Positions 1 to 3,031 of a stretch of 5,172 nucleotides of DNA are shown here, one piece after another (positions within the stretch are counted from its first letter, which is position 1; each line of letters begins with the position of its first letter). Origin of the DNA: an uncultured Collinsella sp. (lineage in GTDB: Bacteria; Actinomycetota; Coriobacteriia; Coriobacteriales; Coriobacteriaceae); the NCBI GenBank assembly GCA_902388545.1, contig CABMPS010000145.1, positions 1-5,172 on the forward strand. Direction: 5' to 3'. The notes beneath the pieces are model-generated. The model saw only the letters and a list, made by a program, of their open reading frames with translations, did no database searches and was not told where the DNA came from. A program made the position numbers and the translations under genes.

Positions 1-29
1 TCTAACGAACCGCGTTTTTTGTTGACGCT

Positions 30-133
30 GCGCGAGCCCCGGGCACCCCATCTTGCCCCTCAATCGTCGGTCGCGTACATAGAGTACGCTTCCCTCCTCT
101 TTCGCGGCAACCTGGGGCACCCGGAGCCCGCTC
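30..133. repeat. Long imperfect inverted repeat with a perfect palindrome at its centre
   Basis: A perfect 6-base inverted repeat, GCGTAC (73-78) and GTACGC (84-89), surrounds the 5-base loop ATAGA. Two GC-rich arms lie concentrically outside it. Positions 46-50 pair with 113-117, 39-43 with 120-124, 36-37 with 126-127 and 32-34 with 129-131, separated by one- or two-base mismatches. Both levels centre at about position 81. The arms could fold as RNA or cruciform DNA on either strand. No T-tract follows at the arm end, so this is not a standard terminator. A dispersed intergenic repeat, a regulatory RNA structure or an operator region are all possible. Confidence 0.5.
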
Positions 134-197
134 GCTGTCGTGGCCGGGGAAGTGGGTTTTCCGTTCTTTTCACTAATCGATTGATTCGCCCCAGGAG

Positions 198-226
198 GCT
201 CGAGCCCGTGAGGGAGCGAGCGTTTT
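198..226 (+). terminator. Compact GNRA-capped hairpin followed by GTTTT (possible weak terminator or leader structure)
   Basis: GCTCG (198-202) pairs with CGAGC (217-221). Inside are tandem A-G and G-A mismatches (203-204 against 215-216), then CCC (205-207) pairs with GGG (212-214), closed by the loop GTGA, which fits the GNRA tetraloop class. GTTTT follows at 222-226. The tandem G-A mismatch and GNRA loop are typical of a folded RNA. The T-tract is short for a terminator and is followed by GGGG. It could end transcription from the left, attenuate the glucosidase transcript, or be a structured 5' leader element about 100 nt before the start codon. Confidence 0.35.
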
Positions 227-305
227 GGGGCGTGGCTGTGGCGTTGTTTGCCGCGAATGTCCGCTTTGGGCGTATCATCGTGGGCATCTCGCAAAACCTC
301 GTTGC

Positions 306-312
306 AAGGGAG
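306..312 (+). promoter_or_regulatory. Ribosome binding site of the alpha-glucosidase
   Basis: AAGGGAG lies nine bases before the ATG at 322. It decides the start codon over the much longer open frame extending back to position 19 and over the internal ATG at 355. Confidence 0.7.
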
Positions 313-321
313 TCGCACCCC

Positions 322-2055
322 ATGGCTACAGAAAAGTCCTCTTCGCGCCCATGGATGTCCGATGCCGCGATTTATCAAATCTACCCGCGCTCGTTTAAGG
401 ATTCGACTGGTTCGGGTCTGGGCGATATCGCGGGCATTACCCAGCAGATGGACTATCTTGAGCGGCTGGGTATCGAGGCCATCTGGCTGAGCCCGTTTTA
501 CCCATCGCCTCTTGTCGATGGCGGCTATGATGTGGCGGACTACTGCGATGTCGACCCACGTCTCGGCTCGCTTGACGACTTCGATGACATGATCGCCGCG
601 GCTCATGCGCACGGCATCAAGGTCATCGTCGACATCGTGCCTAACCATTCATCCAACCAGCACCCTTGGTTCAAAGCCGCTCTTGCCGCCGGCCCCGGAT
701 CGCCCGAGCGCGCCCGTTATATCTTCCGCGATGGTCGCGGCGAGCATGGCGAGCTGCCTCCCACCAATTGGAATGCCAACTTTGGCGGCCCCGCCTGGAC
801 GCGTGTTGCGGACGGCCAGTGGTATCTGCACATGTTTACGCCCGAGCAACCGGACTTTGACTGGTCATGCCCCGAGGTTCACGCGTTCTTTTGCGACGTC
901 CTGGCGTTTTGGAGCGATCGTGGCGTCGATGGCTTTCGCATTGATGTGGCGCACGGTCTCGCCAAGGATCTCGACCGCGATGACCTCGACCGGTGGCATC
1001 TCGCCGAGGGCGATGACATGGTTGACGACGGCACCCATCCGCTGTGGGACCGCAACGAGGTCCATGAGATCTATCGCGAGTGGCGTCGCGTGTTCGACCG
1101 CTATAATCCGCCGCGCAGCGCCGTTGCCGAGGCATGGGTGCTGCCCGAGCGCCAGTATCTCTACGCGCGTCCCAGCGAGCTTGGCCAGACATTCAACTTT
1201 GAGTTTGCCAAGGCCACTTGGACCTATGATGACATGCACGCTGCAATCGAGGAGGGCTTGAAGGCGGCTATCGAATCCGATTCTGCCTCGACCTGGGTAC
1301 TCTCCAACCACGACGTGCCGCGCGTGGCGACGCGCTATGCCCTGCCGCAAATCAAGGCGACGCGCTACCACCAGATTGCGCTCGACTGGCTCTTACGCGA
1401 CGGGTCGTCTTATGACGAGGACCGCGAACTCGGTGAGCGCCGCGCGCGGGCGGCCCTTTTGCTCGAGCTGGCGCTTCCGGGCTCGGCGTACGTGTATCAG
1501 GGTGAGGAGCTCGGCCTTTTTGAGGTGGCTGACATTCCGTGGGCTGCACTCGAAGATCCCACTGCGACCAATACGCACGGACCGAAGCGCGAGAAGGGGC
1601 GAGACGGCTGTCGTGTGCCCCTGCCGTGGGTGGCGGCGGACGATCCCGCGCAGGGCGGATCGTTTGGGTTTTCGCCGGCGGACGCCGATACGGCGCCCCA
1701 TCTGCCGCAGCCTGCATGGTTTTCCGATTACGCTGCCGATAGGGAAGAAGCGGACCCGACATCGATGCTTGCGCTCTATCGTGACGCCCTCTGGCTGCGG
1801 CGCAAGCTGCGCGGGTGCGCCAACGATCTTAAGTGGCTTGATCTTGACGGGCACACCGGTCTTGCGGATGGTGCCGAGGGCGCTGAGGGCGGCGTCATCG
1901 CCTATCGCCGCGACAACGGCTGGGCGTGTGTGACGAACTTCGGTGCAGCACCCGTGGAGCTGCCGGCGGGCAGGGTCCTGCTCACCTCATCACCGCTTGC
2001 AGACGGCAGGCTCGCGCAGGACAGTTCTGCCTGGATCATGCTCGCTGAGTTGTAG
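322..2055 (+). CDS. GH13 alpha-glucosidase (oligo-1,6-glucosidase / maltase type)
   Basis: This 577-residue enzyme, the usual length for the family, hydrolyses terminal alpha-linked glucose from malto- or isomalto-oligosaccharides in the cytoplasm; no signal peptide is visible. The barrel begins at about residue 16 with AIYQIYPRSFKDS. GH13 region I is DIVPNHS (104-110). Region V is QPDFDW (176-181). Region II, GFRIDVAHG, holds Arg206 and the predicted nucleophile Asp208. Region III, VAEAW, holds the acid/base Glu270. Region IV, LSNHD, holds His330 and Asp331. Tyr69 and Asp70 match the subsite -1 pair. Domain B is about 108-175, and the C-terminal beta domain starts around 495. All catalytic residues are present. 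The DVAHGLAKDL stretch resembles actinobacterial alpha-glucosidases (GH13_30-like). Val209 beside the nucleophile is, in the yeast and bacillar enzymes, linked to activity on alpha-1,6 bonds; applying that here is inference. Trehalose- or sucrose-acting relatives cannot be excluded. No transporter or regulator lies beside it in the window. Confidence 0.93.
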   Translation: MATEKSSSRPWMSDAAIYQIYPRSFKDSTGSGLGDIAGITQQMDYLERLGIEAIWLSPFYPSPLVDGGYDVADYCDVDPRLGSLDDFDDMIAAAHAHGIKVIVDIVPNHSSNQHPWFKAALAAGPGSPERARYIFRDGRGEHGELPPTNWNANFGGPAWTRVADGQWYLHMFTPEQPDFDWSCPEVHAFFCDVLAFWSDRGVDGFRIDVAHGLAKDLDRDDLDRWHLAEGDDMVDDGTHPLWDRNEVHEIYREWRRVFDRYNPPRSAVAEAWVLPERQYLYARPSELGQTFNFEFAKATWTYDDMHAAIEEGLKAAIESDSASTWVLSNHDVPRVATRYALPQIKATRYHQIALDWLLRDGSSYDEDRELGERRARAALLLELALPGSAYVYQGEELGLFEVADIPWAALEDPTATNTHGPKREKGRDGCRVPLPWVAADDPAQGGSFGFSPADADTAPHLPQPAWFSDYAADREEADPTSMLALYRDALWLRRKLRGCANDLKWLDLDGHTGLADGAEGAEGGVIAYRRDNGWACVTNFGAAPVELPAGRVLLTSSPLADGRLAQDSSAWIMLAEL

Positions 2056-2109
2056 GGGCCTCTTGCGGCGAGTTTGCGTTTGCCTGCGCTTTCCGTGGTG
2101 GCTGATGTC

Positions 2110-2143
2110 TTTGCGAGGTTCGCGAGGGCGTCGCAAAACTTTT
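2110..2143 (+). terminator. Possible weak terminator after the alpha-glucosidase
   Basis: TTTGCGA (2110-2116) and TCGCAAA (2131-2137) form a perfect 7-base inverted repeat with a 14-base loop, followed by ACTTTT. The stem is AT-containing, the loop long and the U-tract interrupted, so termination would be weak. It overlaps the AT-rich tract upstream of the tRNA promoter. Confidence 0.3.
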
Positions 2144-2184
2144 CAAAAAAAGTTCTTGCATTTGGGTGGATCATCCCGTATATT
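2134..2184 (+). promoter_or_regulatory. Strong sigma-70/HrdB-type promoter of the tRNA unit, with UP-like tract
   Basis: The -35 box is TTGCAT (2156-2161) and the -10 box TATATT (2179-2184), with an ideal 17-base spacer. Upstream lies an A/T-rich tract (2134-2154, including AAAAAAA) placed like an UP element, as is common for stable-RNA genes. Transcription should start near 2191, leaving about six bases before the tRNA-Gly 5' end. The spacer contains a small dyad, GGAT-C-ATCC (2168-2176), of unknown meaning. Confidence 0.8.
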
Positions 2185-2196
2185 AAATCCTTGCAG

Positions 2197-2272
2197 GCGG
2201 ACATGGCTCAGTTGGTAGAGCACAACCTTGCCAAGGTTGGGGTCGCGGGTTCGAGCCCCGTTGTCCGCTCCA
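2197..2272 (+). tRNA. tRNA-Gly(GCC)
   Basis: This is a 76-nt tRNA with the CCA end encoded (2270-2272). The acceptor stem GCGGACA (2197-2203) pairs fully with TGTCCGC (2262-2268). The D stem is GCTC/GAGC (2206-2209 and 2218-2221). The anticodon stem CAACC/GGTTG encloses TTGCCAA with anticodon GCC at 2230-2232, which reads glycine codons GGC and GGU. The T arm is GCGGG-TTCGAGC-CCCGT (2245-2261). It is first in a two-tRNA transcript. Confidence 0.97.
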
Positions 2273-2275
2273 TTT

Positions 2276-2350
2276 GGGCGTTTAGCTCAGGGGGAGAGCG
2301 CTTCCCTGACACGGAAGAGGTCAGAAGTTCAAATCTTCTAACGCCCACCA
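2276..2350 (+). tRNA. tRNA-Val(GAC)
   Basis: This is a 75-nt tRNA with encoded CCA (2348-2350), only three bases after tRNA-Gly and so surely cotranscribed with it. The acceptor stem GGGCGTT (2276-2282) pairs with AACGCCC (2340-2346). The D stem is GCTC/GAGC with a short loop rich in G. The anticodon stem CTTCC/GGAAG encloses CTGACAC with anticodon GAC at 2308-2310, reading valine codons GUC and GUU. The T arm is AGAAG-TTCAAAT-CTTCT (2323-2339). Confidence 0.97.
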
Positions 2351-2358
2351 AATGTTCG

Positions 2359-2395
2359 CAGCTCAGAGGCTATGTCCTCTGGGCTGTTTTGTTTT
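2359..2395 (+). terminator. Rho-independent terminator of the tRNA unit
   Basis: CAGCTCAGAGG (2359-2369) pairs with CCTCTGGGCTG (2376-2386): 11 base pairs with a single G-U, closed by a six-base loop. TTTTGTTTT follows at 2387-2395. It begins eight bases after the CCA end of tRNA-Val. Confidence 0.9.
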
Positions 2396-2396
2396 G

Positions 2397-2430
2397 GTCG
2401 CCAAATGGGTCACCAAATATGTCACCAAAT
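2397..2430. repeat. Three direct repeats, GTCRCCAAAT, at 12-base period
   Basis: GTCGCCAAAT (2397-2406), GTCACCAAAT (2409-2418) and GTCACCAAAT (2421-2430) are identical except for one base in the first copy, with two-base spacers GG and AT. They start directly after the T-tract of the tRNA terminator. In one plus frame they read VAKWVTKYVTKF before a stop at 2442-2444. Short direct repeats spaced about one helical turn apart beside a tRNA 3' end resemble arm-type binding sites of tyrosine integrases. No integrase gene and no copy of the tRNA 3' end are visible nearby, so this stays an inference. Confidence 0.7.
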
Positions 2431-2521
2431 TTCGAGTTTTTTGATCTTCTGGGATGCTTCTCAGTAGTCATCCGAGAAAACTCTCATCTTCTCTGTTTGC
2501 ATACACATATCTTTCAAGGAT

Positions 2522-2557
2522 TCGTGCCGCGGTTACATGGGGCTCGGCAAGGCACGA
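2522..2557. other. Hairpin-forming inverted repeat
   Basis: TCGTGCC (2522-2528) and GGCACGA (2551-2557) are perfect 7-base complements enclosing 22 bases. An overlapping alternative pairs GCCG (2526-2529) with CGGC (2545-2548). No T-tract follows, so it is not a terminator. Function is unknown. Confidence 0.35.
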
Positions 2558-2644
2558 CCGCAACATGTTGGTCAAGCATAATCTTTTGGATTCTTTTGGC
2601 GTGAGCGGCTTGGTTTTGGTAGGATTTGTCAGCGGCCTAACTAA

Positions 2645-2711
2645 GGGGGTTTTATAACTGCCATGCAGGTAGCCGTGTTGGTAACGTTTTACCGACTTGC
2701 CAAGAACCCCT
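2645..2711. other. Nested three-stem structure, possible structured RNA or palindromic element
   Basis: Three nested stems can form. The outer stem pairs 2645-2653 with 2703-2711 (GGGGGTTTT against AGAACCCCT, nine pairs including two G-U). The middle stem pairs GCAGGT (2665-2670) with ACTTGC (2695-2700), six pairs with one G-U. The inner stem pairs GGTAA (2680-2684) with TTACC (2689-2693) around a CGTT loop. It lies about 50 bases left of the first NrdR box and lacks a terminal T-tract. It could be a small RNA, a miniature mobile element or a chance fold; it matches no riboswitch class I recognise. Confidence 0.35.
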
Positions 2712-2758
2712 CATAATTAATGCGTCTGCAAAATGACCAATTGCTTTGACCTGCTGAA

Positions 2759-2774
2759 ACACTATATGTTGTGT
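2759..2774. promoter_or_regulatory. NrdR box 1
   Basis: ACACTATATGTTGTGT matches the NrdR-box consensus acaCwAtATaTwGtgt at 15 of 16 positions; the only deviation is G at position 10. NrdR is a zinc-ribbon/ATP-cone repressor of ribonucleotide reductase genes that senses the (d)ATP state. The site lies just upstream of the -35 box of the nrdD promoter and overlaps the -10 of a weaker upstream promoter candidate (TTGCTT 2741-2746, TATATG 2763-2768, 16-base spacer). Confidence 0.9.
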
Positions 2775-2804
2775 TTGACCTAAAAAAAGAATACAGGATA
2801 TAGA
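2775..2804 (+). promoter_or_regulatory. nrdD promoter
   Basis: TTGACC (2775-2780) and TATAGA (2799-2804) are separated by 18 bases that include an A-rich run. The -35 box directly abuts NrdR box 1, and the -10 box lies inside NrdR box 2, so repressor binding would block RNA polymerase. Transcription should start near 2811, giving a leader of about 220 nt. The octamer TTTGACCT occurs both here (2774-2781) and at 2745-2752. Confidence 0.75.
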
Positions 2805-2806
2805 TG
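2791..2806. promoter_or_regulatory. NrdR box 2 (degenerate)
   Basis: ATACAGGATATAGATG fits the NrdR consensus at 10 of 16 positions, with 8 of the 10 core bases (CwAtATaTwG) conserved. It starts 32 bases after box 1, leaving a 16-base linker. This is the three-helical-turn spacing known for paired NrdR boxes, and that spacing is the main support for such a weak match. It covers the -10 box. Confidence 0.75.
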
Positions 2807-2875
2807 CCTCTTTGTCGTATGATAGATGGCGGACAGAGAACGAAGACCTTAACTGCCTCTTTTGAACGTGTCCTT

Positions 2876-2893
2876 GAGCCGCTTGATCGGCTC
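2876..2893 (+). other. Perfect hairpin in the nrdD leader
   Basis: GAGCCG (2876-2881) and CGGCTC (2888-2893) are perfect complements around the six-base loop CTTGAT. The bases after it (CTGGGAATG) carry no T-tract, so it is not a terminator. It may be a stabilising element or part of a larger leader fold. Confidence 0.5.
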
Positions 2894-3017
2894 CTGGGAA
2901 TGTCCGCATGGAGGCTTATGGTTTATCGAGAACACAGATTGCGCGACGGCGCCGCAAGACGGGGGCAAGCCCTGCCGGGCATCGTTTGGCTCTGAAACGC
3001 AATGAGACTACGACGCG

Positions 3018-3024
3018 AAAGAGG
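3018..3024 (+). promoter_or_regulatory. Ribosome binding site of nrdD
   Basis: AAAGAGG is seven bases before the ATG at 3032. A second AAGAGG (3026-3031) directly abuts the ATG and is too close to act for this start, so the Shine-Dalgarno-like hexamer is duplicated in tandem. Confidence 0.7.
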
Positions 3025-3031
3025 CAAGAGG

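Larger units (their letters stand above)
1..321. other. Gene-free region upstream of the alpha-glucosidase
   Basis: No convincing gene is seen here. The plus frame of the glucosidase stays open back to position 19, but the extra 101 residues are Arg/Pro-rich, match no GH13 N-terminus, and precede a good ribosome binding site. A minus-strand open frame (60-323, 87 codons) has no recognisable domain. The region does contain an imperfect inverted repeat (30-133), a GNRA-capped hairpin (198-221) and an 8-base palindrome AATCGATT (175-182). No clear sigma-70 promoter for the glucosidase could be picked. The best weak candidate is TTGCCG (248-253) with TATCAT (273-278), but its 19-base spacer is long. 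Confidence 0.6.
2431..2758. other. Intergenic region without a recognisable gene
   Basis: This stretch between the tRNA unit and the nrdD control region is visibly less GC-rich than the flanking genes. A plus-strand open frame (2454-2657, 67 codons) matches no family I recognise. Its last 30 codons, from ATG 2565, would give a small hydrophobic peptide, but the only upstream AAGG lies 12 bases away, so a gene is not supported. The stretch also holds a short tandem duplication (TCTTTTGG at 2582-2589 and 2592-2599) and two hairpin-forming regions annotated separately. It may be remains of a lost gene or element. Confidence 0.5.
2811..3031 (+). other. Long 5' leader of nrdD
   Basis: About 220 nt separate the predicted transcription start from the nrdD ATG. 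The leader contains a perfect hairpin (2876-2893), a GC palindrome CGGCGCCG (2947-2954), and short mutually exclusive pairings around 2963-2980. A short open frame could start at ATG 2819 or 2900 and stop at 2995, 36 bases before nrdD. It has no clear ribosome binding site and no recognised domain. I do not recognise a known riboswitch here, and in particular see no cobalamin-riboswitch core. The leader may affect stability or translation. Confidence 0.5.

Noticed and set aside
244..278. TTGTTT / TATCAT as a glucosidase promoter
   Set aside because: The spacer is 23 bases, outside the workable range. The alternative TTGCCG with a 19-base spacer is too weak to annotate.
19..321. In-frame N-terminal extension of the glucosidase by 101 residues
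   Set aside because: The extension is Arg/Pro-rich and unlike GH13 N-termini. A good ribosome binding site (306-312) precedes ATG 322, and the protein from there has the normal family length and start.
60..323. Minus-strand open frame of 87 codons
   Set aside because: It has no recognised domain, covers the inverted-repeat structure, and overlaps the glucosidase start region. It is more likely a by-product of GC-rich repeat sequence.
2041..2075. CTCGC/GCGAG inverted repeat at the glucosidase stop codon as a terminator
   Set aside because: There are only five base pairs, a 22-base loop and a TTTGCGTTT tail; too weak to call.
2074..2604. Plus-strand open frame of 176 codons running through both tRNA genes
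   Set aside because: It translates across two intact tRNAs and their terminator, which rules out a real protein gene.
2811..3031. Cobalamin riboswitch in the nrdD leader
   Set aside because: I could not find the conserved B12-box core or its flanking motifs. Class III reductases are also not the usual target of this riboswitch.
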